Source of the DNA: Caldilineaceae bacterium SB0661_bin_34
GTDB taxonomy: Bacteria; Chloroflexota; Anaerolineae; Caldilineales; Caldilineaceae
Direction of reading: 5' to 3'
Length of the DNA: 64,000 nt
NCBI GenBank assembly: GCA_009841145.1
Contig: VXMJ01000062.1
Location: 33,797-97,796 of the forward strand
The first letter of the stretch is position 1; every line of letters begins with the position of its first letter. Of the stretch, positions 36,390 to 45,442 are shown piece by piece. Under the pieces are notes generated by a model. That model saw only the letters and a list, made by a program, of their open reading frames with translations. It was not told the DNA's origin and did not search any database. The position numbers and the translations under genes are program-made.

Positions 36390-37628
36390 TCATTCCGGAA
36401 GCACAATCTCAGGCGGCCAGGCCTCCATGTCATTGATCTGATAGACACCTAGGGCTTCACCCGTCGCGCAGTCGCCGGTGTCGCTGCAGGAAAGGTTCCC
36501 TGTAATCCCGGAGAAGCCTGAGATCGCGCTCAACGCATCGCGAATCGCCTGCTTGCCAATGAGCAAGTTGCCGGAACCGTCGTCCTGGGCGACCGATTCA
36601 ATGGTCTGTAGCAGCATCATCGTGGCGTCGTAGGAATGACCATGGAATGCAGATGGCGGCAAACCACCGTACTTGGCATCCCACTTTGCCAGCAGTTCTT
36701 CGTACTTGTCACCCACCACCAGCGGCGATGTGAGGTACAGGCCCAAAATCGATTCGCCCGTATTGGCCATGATGTCCGAAGAGAAGGCTGCGTCGGCACT
36801 CATCAGGATGGTGTCCTCCAAACCGGCAACATCCTGGATTTGGGCGGTGACGAAGTTCACTTCCGGCTGGAAGATCGGATAGAACAGGACATCCGGCGGA
36901 TCCGTGGCGATTTCCGTCAGGATCGGAAGCATCTCGGTGTCACCCACGTTGACTGCCCCCTGGTAGGTGATGCGCCCTCCGAGCTCGGTGAACACATCCG
37001 CCATCACCTGTTGCAGGCTGTCGGCGTAGGGACTGCCGTCGTGGATCGTTGCGGCTGTTCGGGCCCCCAACTGGTTGTAGGCGAATTCCCCGGCCAACCG
37101 GCCCTGGAACAGATCATTGTGCGCTGTCCGGTAGTAACCGGGTTGCCATACTCCTCCCTTAGCCGGATCCGCTTCCGTGAGTGTCGGAGACGTGTTGGCC
37201 GATGAAATCATGCTGAGCCCGGCTTCGGATATGATGGGCAGGGCGGCCGTCGCAGCACTCGAACAGGAAGTTCCCAAGACTCCGACCACGGCCGCGTTGG
37301 CAGCCGCTTTCTGCGCAGCGGTCTGTCCGCCTTCGGCGTTGCATTGGGAGTCCTCAAAGATCAGATTGATCTCGTGGCCCAGCAGGTCCCCGTAATCGTC
37401 GATGGCGATTTCAATGCCACCAGTACTGTCCTGACCGAAGAAGCTGACCGGTCCAGACAATACATGCATGGCAACCACGGTCACAGGTTCATCGGCAGCA
37501 ACTTCCACGCAACCGAGTGTGTCGGTGCATGTCATTGCCTGGCCATCGCTGTCCGTGGGAAGGGTACAGGCTGCACCCAACGCCCCGACCAGCAACGCAG
37601 TCAACAACAAGAAAATCGATCGACACAT
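36390..37628 (-). CDS. Branched-chain-amino-acid-type (LIV-like) ABC substrate-binding lipoprotein, copy 2
   Basis: A 412-residue paralog of copy 1 with the same design: signal MCRSIFLLLTALLVGALGAA, lipobox Cys, then PBP type I domain. GGAGGTGATTCT precedes the ATG, as for copy 1. The middle (from GVWQPGYYRTAHNDLFQGRL to MANTGESILGLYLTSPLV) is identical to copy 1, and N- and C-terminal parts differ at scattered sites. Lies 199 bp downstream of the ABC-2 permease pair on the same strand. Because this copy keeps the intact upstream permease, it is probably the parental locus (inference). Confidence 0.9.
   Translation of the reverse strand: MCRSIFLLLTALLVGALGAACTLPTDSDGQAMTCTDTLGCVEVAADEPVTVVAMHVLSGPVSFFGQDSTGGIEIAIDDYGDLLGHEINLIFEDSQCNAEGGQTAAQKAAANAAVVGVLGTSCSSAATAALPIISEAGLSMISSANTSPTLTEADPAKGGVWQPGYYRTAHNDLFQGRLAGEFAYNQLGARTAATIHDGSPYADSLQQVMADVFTELGGRITYQGAVNVGDTEMLPILTEIATDPPDVLFYPIFQPEVNFVTAQIQDVAGLEDTILMSADAAFSSDIMANTGESILGLYLTSPLVVGDKYEELLAKWDAKYGGLPPSAFHGHSYDATMMLLQTIESVAQDDGSGNLLIGKQAIRDALSAISGFSGITGNLSCSDTGDCATGEALGVYQINDMEAWPPEIVLPE
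36736..37124 (-). repeat. 389-bp identical block, copy B (inside binding protein gene 2)
   Basis: Partner of the block at 34957-35345; same orientation, start points 1779 bp apart. Confidence 0.93.
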
Positions 37629-37827
37629 AGAATCACCTCCACGTTGACGTTTGCAGCAAGGAAAAGATCGAGGCTGTCAACCACCATTCTACCGAATCGT
37701 TACCGAATCGGCACGAGTCCACAGATTTCGACATTCTGCGTTACTGACTGGTCCTTCCGGTGTTGCCGGTTGGTTCAACCAATCGGATAGGAGGAGAGGT
37801 GCACGTTGCCCCGGACCGTAAGTCGGC

Positions 37828-38613
37828 TCACGCCGAAGCTCCGGAGTAATGTCGAATCCCGATTTTCCAGAAGATGCGGGATACGGCAACGAAGAAAGCG
37901 GGAACCAGAAGCGTCAGCCACAGAGACCCGATCTCCAGCTTGCCGGCCAAGGTCGCAGCCGGCATGGTCACAGCCCAAGCCACAGGCACCACGAAGGTGA
38001 GAAGAATGCGCACGGCACCGGGGTAGACGGTGAGCGGCCACCGAGCAGTTTGGAACAATGAATCGAAGACAACAAAGATGTTGTCCACCTTGATGAACCA
38101 AAAAGCAGAGGTACCCAAGATGAACCAAAAGGCCAATACTACTGAGAAACCGGCGAGCATCGTCACAAAGAAGAGCACGATGGTGAATAGCGAGGCCTCC
38201 AAACCGCCAACCCATCCACTCCAGACCACAAGACCAACGCCTGTAAGCAGATCGACCAAGCTCCAAATGCGGAATTCCCGGATGCTGACATAAAGTTGCG
38301 AATCCAGCGGCTTCAGCAGGACATAGTCGAAGAGACCCGTGCGGATCCCCTCCATGTAGGCTTGCAGTCCGGGCCTGACGAACAGGTTGATGAACCCGCG
38401 CACGATGCTGAACACCCCGATCAGCATGATGAGGTCCGTCTGCGTCCAGTCACCGAGCAGATCCGTGTGTCGGAAGACGACGAGAATGCTGCCAATGGCC
38501 AGCAGAAAACCGAGAGCCGAATTGACCAGTTGACCGGCGAAGTTCACACGGTACTGCAAGTCCTTGAGGATACCGATACGGGCATGGACCCCTATCACCC
38601 GGGCCAGATACAT
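37828..38613 (-). CDS. ABC-2 family transporter membrane protein (second subunit)
   Basis: About 261 residues with six hydrophobic segments, for example VNSALGFLLAIGSILVVF and FTIVLFFVTMLAGFSVVLAF. It starts MYLARVIGVHARIGILKDLQ, the usual amphipathic N-terminus of ABC-2 (DUF990-like) permeases, at ATG 38613; a longer frame would overlap the upstream gene. The start is 8 bp after the other permease. With the ATPase it forms an exporter-type ABC complex of unknown substrate. The last 57 bp or so are also found as a scar at 36012-36076. Confidence 0.85.
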   Translation of the reverse strand: MYLARVIGVHARIGILKDLQYRVNFAGQLVNSALGFLLAIGSILVVFRHTDLLGDWTQTDLIMLIGVFSIVRGFINLFVRPGLQAYMEGIRTGLFDYVLLKPLDSQLYVSIREFRIWSLVDLLTGVGLVVWSGWVGGLEASLFTIVLFFVTMLAGFSVVLAFWFILGTSAFWFIKVDNIFVVFDSLFQTARWPLTVYPGAVRILLTFVVPVAWAVTMPAATLAGKLEIGSLWLTLLVPAFFVAVSRIFWKIGIRHYSGASA

Positions 38614-38621
38614 TCGCAGCC

Positions 38622-39422
38622 TCAACCTCCGACCGCGCCAAAACGGCGCACTGCGCGGCTCCAAACCCAAGCCACAAGGCCAGCAAAGAAGGCCAACCAA
38701 GCCGCCTGAATCACCATGCCGGACATGACTTCTTCGGGCGTCAGGCTTCCCAGGAGGGTTTCCACCGGCAACGCCACACCGAGCCAGAAAGGCAGGTAGC
38801 GCGCAACCGCGGACAGCCAGTCAGGAAACATCGAAATGGGAGCAATCCGACCCGAAAAGAACATCGTGGCGACATAGTAGGCCTGATTGAACGAGCTGGT
38901 CTCGATATACCAGAACGCAGTTTGTGCTACGGCCCATTCCATTAGGAAACGCATGGCGGCTGCCAACGCTAAGGTTGGCAGGAAGGCCAGAACCTGCCAT
39001 GGTTCAAACTGGAACTCCGGCTTCAGGAAGACACTCAGCAACAGGAATGCCGGTATGAACAAGACTAACCCAAGCAGCTTGTAGGTGGCGTTCATCGTGA
39101 CATCGCGATGGATGGGGTGGAGTGGATACAGCAGTTGTCCGGCCAAAACCCCCTCGCGAATACGGTATGCGTATTCGTGCATGATCCACGTAAAGGTCAG
39201 GTGGTTGACCACCATCAGAGCCAGGTAATAGGCAGTCAGGGTTCCCTGCGTATAGCCTCCGGCGCTGCCTCCCTCTGCCAACGCGACGGCGCGCCATACC
39301 ATCATGAAAACCACCGGTTCGAGCAGCATGCTGAACAACCAGATCAGCACCGAAGCCCGGTAGATCAAGTGTTCCTTCAAATGCAAAAGGGCAGACAACA
39401 GATAGATGCGGAAGAGACGCAT
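38622..39422 (-). CDS. ABC-2 family transporter membrane protein (first subunit)
   Basis: A 266-residue membrane protein beginning MRLFRIYLLSALLHLKEHLI, with about six helices (VLIWLFSMLLEPVVFMMVW, LLGLVLFIPAFLLLSVFL and others). The cytoplasmic loop HEYAYRIREGVLAGQLLYPL is typical of ABC-2 permeases, and the partner subunit has the matching MEGIRTGLFDYVLLKPLD. Lies 5 bp after the ATPase gene. Exports an unknown substrate; similar operons in Gram-positives and Chloroflexota are uncharacterised. Confidence 0.86.
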   Translation of the reverse strand: MRLFRIYLLSALLHLKEHLIYRASVLIWLFSMLLEPVVFMMVWRAVALAEGGSAGGYTQGTLTAYYLALMVVNHLTFTWIMHEYAYRIREGVLAGQLLYPLHPIHRDVTMNATYKLLGLVLFIPAFLLLSVFLKPEFQFEPWQVLAFLPTLALAAAMRFLMEWAVAQTAFWYIETSSFNQAYYVATMFFSGRIAPISMFPDWLSAVARYLPFWLGVALPVETLLGSLTPEEVMSGMVIQAAWLAFFAGLVAWVWSRAVRRFGAVGG

Positions 39423-39427
39423 TTGGA

Positions 39428-40399
39428 CTATTCGGCGGTGAACACCTGCTCGATTACCTGTTCGATGGGTGGGTCCTCTACCGCGATGTCGCTGAGGTTG
39501 TAGTTGGCCAGGAGACGGCTTGTCACCTCGGTGGTGTCTTCCTTGGCGACTTCCAGTTGGTATGTAAACCCGTCGTGGGCCACAACGGTGCCGAGGTCAC
39601 CCAAGTCAGCGTCGGCCGAGTCAAGTTCGACGGTCAGCCGTTTGACCGGGGCGAATCTGGCCACCAGTTGAGCCAACGGTCCATCGAACAGAAGTTGCCC
39701 TCGATGAATGACCACCACACGTTCACACAGAGCTGCAATGTCTGCCATGTAATGGCTGGTGAGCAGAATGGTTGAACCGTGGCGAAGGTTGTAGGACCGG
39801 ACGAAATCCCGGATGCGGTGCTGCATTGTCACATCCAGACCGAGGGTCGGCTCGTCCAAAAACATGACATCCGGGCGGTGCAGCAAAGCGCCGCCCAACT
39901 CGCATTTCATGCGTTCCCCGAGGGAAAGGGTGCGCACCGGCTTGGTCAGCAGGTCATGCAGGTCCAGCAAGTCCGAAAGTTCCTCCAATGTCCGCTCGAA
40001 CTCGTTATCCGCTATCTGGTAAATCGCCTGATGGAGTTTGTAAGTGTCTCCAGCCGGCAGATCCCAGCTCAACTGATGGCGGTTGCCCATCACCATGTTG
40101 ATGGTGCGCAGGTAGGCGTTGTCTCGCTTCCACGGTATGTGTCCATTCACCGTGGCGGTGCCCGATGTCGGATGGAGCAGGCCGGAGAGCATTTTGAGGG
40201 TTGTAGTCTTGCCGGCGCCATTCGGTCCCAGGAATCCGACGATCTCACCTCGGTCAATGTTGAAACTCACATCCTTGACGGCATCCACCAAGGTGAACTT
40301 CCGATCAAAGAGGCTTTTCACGGCCGCCCCAAGTCCGGATTGGCGTACCGGCACCTTGAAGCTCTTGGTCAACTCCCTTACTTCAACTACTGGGGCCAT
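39428..40399 (-). CDS. ABC transporter ATP-binding protein (ABC-2 type exporter)
   Basis: A 323-residue ATPase. Walker A GFLGPNGAGKTTTLKMLSGL, Q-loop region MVMGNRHQLSWDLPAGD, signature LSLGERMKCELGGALLH (LSLGE instead of LSGGQ, common in this subgroup), Walker B VMFLDEPTLGLD and switch His in LLTSHYMAD. The last 80 residues form a C-terminal regulatory domain. First gene of the operon ATPase - permease - permease, possibly read through to the binding protein genes. A hairpin at 40447-40478 separates it from the upstream epimerase gene. Confidence 0.93.
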   Translation of the reverse strand: MAPVVEVRELTKSFKVPVRQSGLGAAVKSLFDRKFTLVDAVKDVSFNIDRGEIVGFLGPNGAGKTTTLKMLSGLLHPTSGTATVNGHIPWKRDNAYLRTINMVMGNRHQLSWDLPAGDTYKLHQAIYQIADNEFERTLEELSDLLDLHDLLTKPVRTLSLGERMKCELGGALLHRPDVMFLDEPTLGLDVTMQHRIRDFVRSYNLRHGSTILLTSHYMADIAALCERVVVIHRGQLLFDGPLAQLVARFAPVKRLTVELDSADADLGDLGTVVAHDGFTYQLEVAKEDTTEVTSRLLANYNLSDIAVEDPPIEQVIEQVFTAE

Positions 40400-40446
40400 G
40401 GCTTGGCTCAGGGTGCGACCGTGCTTACTGCGTTCCGTTCCAACAT

Positions 40447-40478
40447 GGTTCCGCAGCAGGTTACCTGCCTGCGGAACC
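40447..40478 (-). terminator. Hairpin downstream of the epimerase gene
   Basis: Perfect 10-bp outer stem GGTTCCGCAG / CTGCGGAACC, with an inner CAGG-TTA-CCTG stem. It begins 14 bp after the epimerase stop. No T-run follows on the minus strand, so rho-independent action is uncertain; a leader element of the ATPase operon is an alternative. Confidence 0.45.
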
Positions 40479-40491
40479 GGCGCAGACGGTT

Positions 40492-41394
40492 CTACACCAA
40501 GTCGTGCAATGCGGCTTCAAGGTCTCCGAACGCAAACTCAAAACCTGCGTCCTGGAGTCGTTGGGCCGAGGCATTTTGGCCTTCCAGAAGCATGTCGGCC
40601 ATTTCGCCGAACATCAACCTGACCTGAAAGGCCGGCAGGAACAGCAAAATTGGACGCCGCACACTACGTGCCAATGCCCGGGCAAACTCGCCGTTGGAAC
40701 AAGATTCCGGACTGGCGACGTTGAAAGGGCCTTGCGCGCTCTGATTGTCGATCAGGAATATGATGGCGGCGGCAGCATCTAGGAGGTGGATCCAAGGAAA
40801 GGGCTGGCGGCCCGAGCCCAGCCGTCCACCGGCGCCCATGCGGGCAGGCGGCAACATCCGTTGCAAAGCACCGCCGTCCGGGGACAACACTACGCCGAAC
40901 CGTGCAATCGCCAACCGTACATTTGTGGCTGCAAGTGGATTGGCCGCCGCTTCCCAAGCCTGGCACACCTCGGCCAGGAAGTCGGAACCTGCCGGGGCGT
41001 CTTCGGTAAGGACAGTCTCGGCGGGGTGGTAACCGTAGTAGCCAACGGCCGAAGCCTGCACAAACACACTCGGTGGTGCGTCCGAGTGTGCAACGGCCTC
41101 CCCCAAGGTGCCGGTCGATTGCACTCGGCTATCCAGAATCTCCTGTTTCCGCTGTTGGCTCCAGCGTTTGGCACCGATGTTGGTTCCAGCCAAGTTCACC
41201 AACGCGTCGGACCATTTGATGTGAGGGTCCAACCCAGATTCCGCACCACTCTGCCATTCCGCGTACTGAATCGTGTCACTTGAGGATAGATTCCGTCTGC
41301 GGGTCAAGATCCTGACACTGTCGCCGCGATCCCGCAGGAGTGCGACCAAGGCGGTTCCAATCAGCCCGGTACCGCCTGCAATCAGGATATTCAT
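40492..41394 (-). CDS. TIGR01777-type NAD(P)-dependent epimerase/dehydratase
   Basis: About 300 residues of the extended SDR family. The cofactor loop AGGTGLIGTALVALLRDRGD is at the N-terminus, then ALVNLAGTNIGAKRWSQQRK, the motif typical of the TIGR01777 (YfcH-like) group, and SAVGYYG at the active site. The C-terminal DUF1731-like part includes LLFLPAFQVRLMFGEMADML. Start at ATG 41394 (MNILIAGG), 8 bp after the phosphorylase stop; the longer frame would overlap it. Function of this family is not established. Confidence 0.92.
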   Translation of the reverse strand: MNILIAGGTGLIGTALVALLRDRGDSVRILTRRRNLSSSDTIQYAEWQSGAESGLDPHIKWSDALVNLAGTNIGAKRWSQQRKQEILDSRVQSTGTLGEAVAHSDAPPSVFVQASAVGYYGYHPAETVLTEDAPAGSDFLAEVCQAWEAAANPLAATNVRLAIARFGVVLSPDGGALQRMLPPARMGAGGRLGSGRQPFPWIHLLDAAAAIIFLIDNQSAQGPFNVASPESCSNGEFARALARSVRRPILLFLPAFQVRLMFGEMADMLLEGQNASAQRLQDAGFEFAFGDLEAALHDLV

Positions 41395-41402
41395 GGGTAG
41401 TC

Positions 41403-43982
41403 CTACTCGTTTGGGTTCCTGCCAGCCCAAGTCACCAGACTTGTATCGCAAAGGGACACCAGGTCGGGGTGGGTCGGGCGAATTCTAACCGCCAAACCCA
41501 GATGTCCGTTGTGGTCGGGGCACAGACTTCCCTCGAAGGCGTCCACGCCTTGGCTTGGGGAACCGGTGTGCGCCAACAACTGTCGAATTTCGATCGAAGG
41601 CGAGCGGTCCAGGTTCTCCCGAACAAATACCGCCTCGACTTCCACGTTCTCGGGAAGCACGTCCCCCAGCCGAACCCAGGCTTTGACGTCGACCCGGTTG
41701 CCCACCACAAGGTCCAAGGGACTGGCGCGCGTGCCTACGAATGACACATTGGGCCAGTTCCGCTGCATCTGTTCTTTCCAACCAGCCATGTTCAAGGCCT
41801 TGCGGTAATCGTCCGCCACCATGGCTTGGCCGTCCGACCGGGCGGGGGCATAGAGCATGTCCCAGTAGTCCAACAGCATGCGGCGGAAACTGAACTGTGG
41901 CGCACACGTGCGAATCGACTCCTTCATGACAGTAATCCAACCGGTAGGCATTCCCAATGCGTCGCGCTTGAAAAACAGGGGAATGATGTCCTCCTCCAGC
42001 GATTGGTACAGCGACGCGGCGTCGGCGTGGTCCTGCGTGTGGTCGTCCTTAAACTCCTGTTCATCGCCAATGGCCCACCCATTGCGCCCGTTATAGGCTT
42101 CGGCCCACCAGCCATCGAGGATGCTGAAATTGGGTGTGCCCGACATTGCGGCCTTCTGTCCGCTGGTGCCGCTCGCCTCATGCGGTCGTCTCGGCGTGTT
42201 TAGCCACACATCGACTCCGGAAACCAAGTGACGGGCCATCTCAATGTCGTAGTCCTCAAGAACCACGAACTTCCCGCGAAACCCGGAATGAGGGTCATGG
42301 GATAGGTTGAACAGGTGCTGAATGAGATGTTTGCCGGCATCGTCCGCCGGATGGGCCTTGCCGGCAAACACAATCTGGACTGGACGGTCCTGCTGGTTCA
42401 TGATGTGTCGCAACCGGTCGATGTCGGTCAACAGGAGCGTCGCCCGTTTGTAGGTTGCAAACCGGCGGGCAAACCCGATGGTCAGTGCGTTTGGGTCCAG
42501 CAAATCGGAGACGCCGGACTGCGTTGTTGGGCTCTCACCGCGCTGTTCATATTGACGCTTCAGATTGTTGCGGGCGAAGTCAATCAGTGCATGCTTGCAC
42601 CGAAGGTGGGTTTCCCAAAGCTCTGCATCGGGAATGTCGGCGACACGGGCCCAGATGGCCGGATCATTGATGCGGTCAAGGAAATCCTCTCCCAGGTGCC
42701 TGCAGTACAAGCCTCGCAAGTCGGGGGCAATCCAGCTGGGAGCGTGCACACCATTTGTGATGCCCTTGATGGGCACTTCCGACACCGGGGTCTCGGGCCA
42801 GAGAAACTGCCACATGTGGCGGCTTGTTTCTCCATGCAGTTCACTCACGCCGTTGCAGTGGCCACTCAGCTTGAGGGCCAGGACGGTCATGCTGAAGCGT
42901 GTTTCCCAGCCCAACTGTTGCTGTGCAAACTCCATGAACTGGTGCCGGTCGATGCCCAACCGGTGCCAAAAATCGGAGAAGTAGCGGTCTATCAGGTCGA
43001 GTGGGAACGTGTCATTGCCCGCTGGGACCGGTGTATGGGTCGTGAAAACCGTGTTGGATCGAACGACTTCCACGGCTTCCTTGAAGGTAAGTCCGTTCCC
43101 TGCCACCAGTTCGCGGACCCGTTCCATACCCATGAACGCGCTGTGACCTTCGTTCATGTGCCAGACGGAAGGTTTGATGCCGAGGGACCGCAACACACGC
43201 ACCCCGCCCAGGCCGAACACCGTTTCCCAAGCCAACCGCCTTTCCTCGTCACCGAAGTACAGGCGTTGACTCAACTGGCGATCCTCGTCCGTGTTGAGTT
43301 CGATGTCCGTGTCCATCAAGTACAAGGTGCTGCGTCCAACCTGTACTTCCCACACGCGGATGTGGATCAGTCTGCCGGGCAACTGAACCGTCACCCTCAG
43401 GCGTCCTCCACTGGGGTCCTGCGCCTCCCTGACAGGCAATGCATCGAAGGACAAATGGCTGTAATAGGCTTCCTGCCAGCCGGAACTGTCCAGTCGCTGA
43501 TGGAAGTAGCCTTGGGGGTATAGGAACCCGATGCCAATGAAAGGCAGGCCCAGGTCGCTGGCAGTCTTGGTATGGTCGCCCGACAGGATCCCGAGACCGC
43601 CGCTGTAAATGGGCAGCGATTCGTGCAGGCCGAACTCGGCGCTGAAATAGGCGATGGTGTCCGACAGCTTGTCCGGATGGTTTTGGTTGAACCAGGTTTC
43701 GGCATCGGGAGCCATGTAACGGTCAAACCTGTCTATTACCTTTCGGTAAAGCGTCAAGTAGGTTTCGTCCACGCTACAACGATTGAGATCGGGTTGGGGA
43801 ACCTCAGCGAGAAGCCGGACAGGGTTGTGCTTTGTGGCCTGCCACAGGTCCGGATTGATCCGCGCGAAGAGTTCGTTCGCATCCTCCAGCCAACTCCAAA
43901 CCAGATTGAACGCCAAATCCTCAAGACGGCGCAGTTGTTGGGGCAAGGCTGGTTTGACGGTAACGTGCTGGACAATCTGCAT
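41403..43982 (-). CDS. glgP: Alpha-glucan phosphorylase (GT35, short bacterial type)
   Basis: About 859 residues, the length of the AgP-type phosphorylases found in Thermotoga and Thermus. N-terminus ALPQQLRRLEDLAFNLVWSW is the DUF3417 part typical of this subtype. Active-site and PLP region: ASGTSGQKAAMSGTPNFSIL then DGWWAEAYNGRNGWAIGD, near residue 607. ITNGVHAPSWIAPDLRGLYC and ARRFATYKRATLLLTDIDRL are further hallmarks. Releases glucose-1-phosphate from glycogen or maltodextrin. Start at ATG 43982 (MQIVQHVTVKP). Possibly first gene of a transcript with the epimerase. Confidence 0.94.
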   Translation of the reverse strand: MQIVQHVTVKPALPQQLRRLEDLAFNLVWSWLEDANELFARINPDLWQATKHNPVRLLAEVPQPDLNRCSVDETYLTLYRKVIDRFDRYMAPDAETWFNQNHPDKLSDTIAYFSAEFGLHESLPIYSGGLGILSGDHTKTASDLGLPFIGIGFLYPQGYFHQRLDSSGWQEAYYSHLSFDALPVREAQDPSGGRLRVTVQLPGRLIHIRVWEVQVGRSTLYLMDTDIELNTDEDRQLSQRLYFGDEERRLAWETVFGLGGVRVLRSLGIKPSVWHMNEGHSAFMGMERVRELVAGNGLTFKEAVEVVRSNTVFTTHTPVPAGNDTFPLDLIDRYFSDFWHRLGIDRHQFMEFAQQQLGWETRFSMTVLALKLSGHCNGVSELHGETSRHMWQFLWPETPVSEVPIKGITNGVHAPSWIAPDLRGLYCRHLGEDFLDRINDPAIWARVADIPDAELWETHLRCKHALIDFARNNLKRQYEQRGESPTTQSGVSDLLDPNALTIGFARRFATYKRATLLLTDIDRLRHIMNQQDRPVQIVFAGKAHPADDAGKHLIQHLFNLSHDPHSGFRGKFVVLEDYDIEMARHLVSGVDVWLNTPRRPHEASGTSGQKAAMSGTPNFSILDGWWAEAYNGRNGWAIGDEQEFKDDHTQDHADAASLYQSLEEDIIPLFFKRDALGMPTGWITVMKESIRTCAPQFSFRRMLLDYWDMLYAPARSDGQAMVADDYRKALNMAGWKEQMQRNWPNVSFVGTRASPLDLVVGNRVDVKAWVRLGDVLPENVEVEAVFVRENLDRSPSIEIRQLLAHTGSPSQGVDAFEGSLCPDHNGHLGLAVRIRPTHPDLVSLCDTSLVTWAGRNPNE

Positions 43983-44261
43983 GGGGGTCTGCAACAGTCT
44001 CACTGTAGATTCAAGACCGAAGGCACGCGGCTCACCACTGAGAAGGGAATGGGCACGCTGGCCGGATCCACACCGGTGTGGACCGCTTGGACTGAAGTCG
44101 ATGCGCGGCTCCCGCCACTCGTTCCGGAGGCACGGGTCCGAAGTGCAGCCAGAGGACGCGCTCGAGCCACCAAGGGGCTGCGATTATACAGAGCGCTTGC
44201 CTGCCGGACCCGTAGAGCTTTCACCCCTGGTATCGGATCGCGGAGCCATGTCCAAACCTAG

Positions 44262-44720
44262 TCATGCTGTGGACAGCCGCGGGGACACGGAGGATGAACC
44301 AATCCCGAACAACTTCCGCGTGGGGGTCCATGCCAACCAGACGATCCCGGCAATGGGTTGCACAAGCGGAAGGAAGGCGAAGTCGATTCCGAACAGACGC
44401 CAGACGGAACTGCCGATCAGATCGGGTTGCAAGATGCTGAGGACTCCGGTCGCCAATGTCCCGATGCTCTCGATCCCAAGCACACAGAGGGACAACCACC
44501 ATGTCCAGGGCCGCCGATAGGCGAAGCCGATGGTGGCGGCAAGGTAGCAGAATGCCGCGAACAACGAAGTCAAGGGGCCGACAGCCGTGGCCAGATCCGG
44601 CTTGAAGAATAGCTGGTAAACGGACCTGCCCGTGGCCGAAAATGCCAACAGGGGATAGGAGATTCCGAGCAGGTATCCGATCGCGCTCAGGACGGGCGTT
44701 GGACGGGGGAATTTGTCCAT
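44262..44720 (-). CDS. Small integral membrane protein, function unknown
   Basis: A 152-residue protein with four hydrophobic segments (VLSAIGYLLGISYPLLAF, LTSLFAAFCYLAATIGF, WTWWLSLCVLGIESIGTLA, LPLVQPIAGIVWLAW), so a four-helix inner-membrane protein. The loop YRRPWTWW between helices 2 and 3 is basic/aromatic. I do not recognise a specific family. It follows the O-methyltransferase by 21 bp on the same strand, so the two are probably co-transcribed. The 279 bp after it, before glgP, contain nothing recognisable. Confidence 0.75.
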   Translation of the reverse strand: MDKFPRPTPVLSAIGYLLGISYPLLAFSATGRSVYQLFFKPDLATAVGPLTSLFAAFCYLAATIGFAYRRPWTWWLSLCVLGIESIGTLATGVLSILQPDLIGSSVWRLFGIDFAFLPLVQPIAGIVWLAWTPTRKLFGIGSSSVSPRLSTA

Positions 44721-44741
44721 GTCGTTTCCACCGGCCCGGAT

Positions 44742-45401
44742 CTACCGCCGTTTGTGGCAAATGTGCAATCCGTCGGACAGCGGCAACAGGCAGGAGTCGA
44801 CCCGATCATCCTCGAAAGCGCGTTGGTTCACCGCCCGGATCCCTTCGGTATCGGGGTCCGATACGGAAGGGTCCACTACCTGTCCTCCCCACAGGGTGTT
44901 GTCGATCAGGATCAGGCCTCCGGGACGGACCAAATCGAAACAAAGGTCATAGTAGTTGGGATAGTTGTCCTTGTCGGCATCGATGAAGGCGATGTCGAAG
45001 CTTTCTGCAGACCCTTCTGCCAGCAACCGCCGCAGTGAATCCACAGCCGGCCCGAGCTTCAGCGTTATTTTGTCGGCAACACCTGCGGACTGCCAGTGCC
45101 TGCGGGCGACATCGGTCCACTCTTTGCTTACATCACACGTGGTAACACGTCCATCCTCCGGCAACGCCATCGCCATGACCAAACTGCTGTATCCGGTAAA
45201 GCAGCCCACCTCCAGGTAGCGCGTGGCCTGTAGCAAGTGCACCAGCAGCTGCATGAACTGGCCTTGTTCCGCTGCAATTTGCATGCCGCCGCTGGGCATG
45301 GCGGCGGTTTCTTCCCTCAGTGCCGCCAAGGCCGGATGATCCTTTACGGTTACTCTCACAAGGTAGTTGTAGAGGTCCTCGTTCACCTGGATCAGTTTCA
45401 T
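44742..45401 (-). CDS. Class I SAM-dependent O-methyltransferase (caffeoyl-CoA O-MT-like)
   Basis: A 219-residue methyltransferase. SAM-binding motif I is LEVGCFTGYSSLVMAMALPE, followed by TCDVSKEWTDVARRHW. The metal-binding catalytic segment is FDIAFIDADKDNYPNYYDLC and LILIDNTLWGGQVVDPS. This is the metal-dependent catechol/caffeoyl-CoA O-methyltransferase family, whose bacterial members have broad substrates. ATG 45401 with AGGA upstream. Between a ThrH-like phosphatase and a membrane protein on the same strand. Confidence 0.93.
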   Translation of the reverse strand: MKLIQVNEDLYNYLVRVTVKDHPALAALREETAAMPSGGMQIAAEQGQFMQLLVHLLQATRYLEVGCFTGYSSLVMAMALPEDGRVTTCDVSKEWTDVARRHWQSAGVADKITLKLGPAVDSLRRLLAEGSAESFDIAFIDADKDNYPNYYDLCFDLVRPGGLILIDNTLWGGQVVDPSVSDPDTEGIRAVNQRAFEDDRVDSCLLPLSDGLHICHKRR

Positions 45402-45442
45402 TGTTTTGGTCCTGGGATGTTTTGGATTCCAATGTGCAGCGC

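Noticed and set aside
42315..43523. Plus-strand frame of 402 codons
   Set aside because: Antisense of the alpha-glucan phosphorylase gene.
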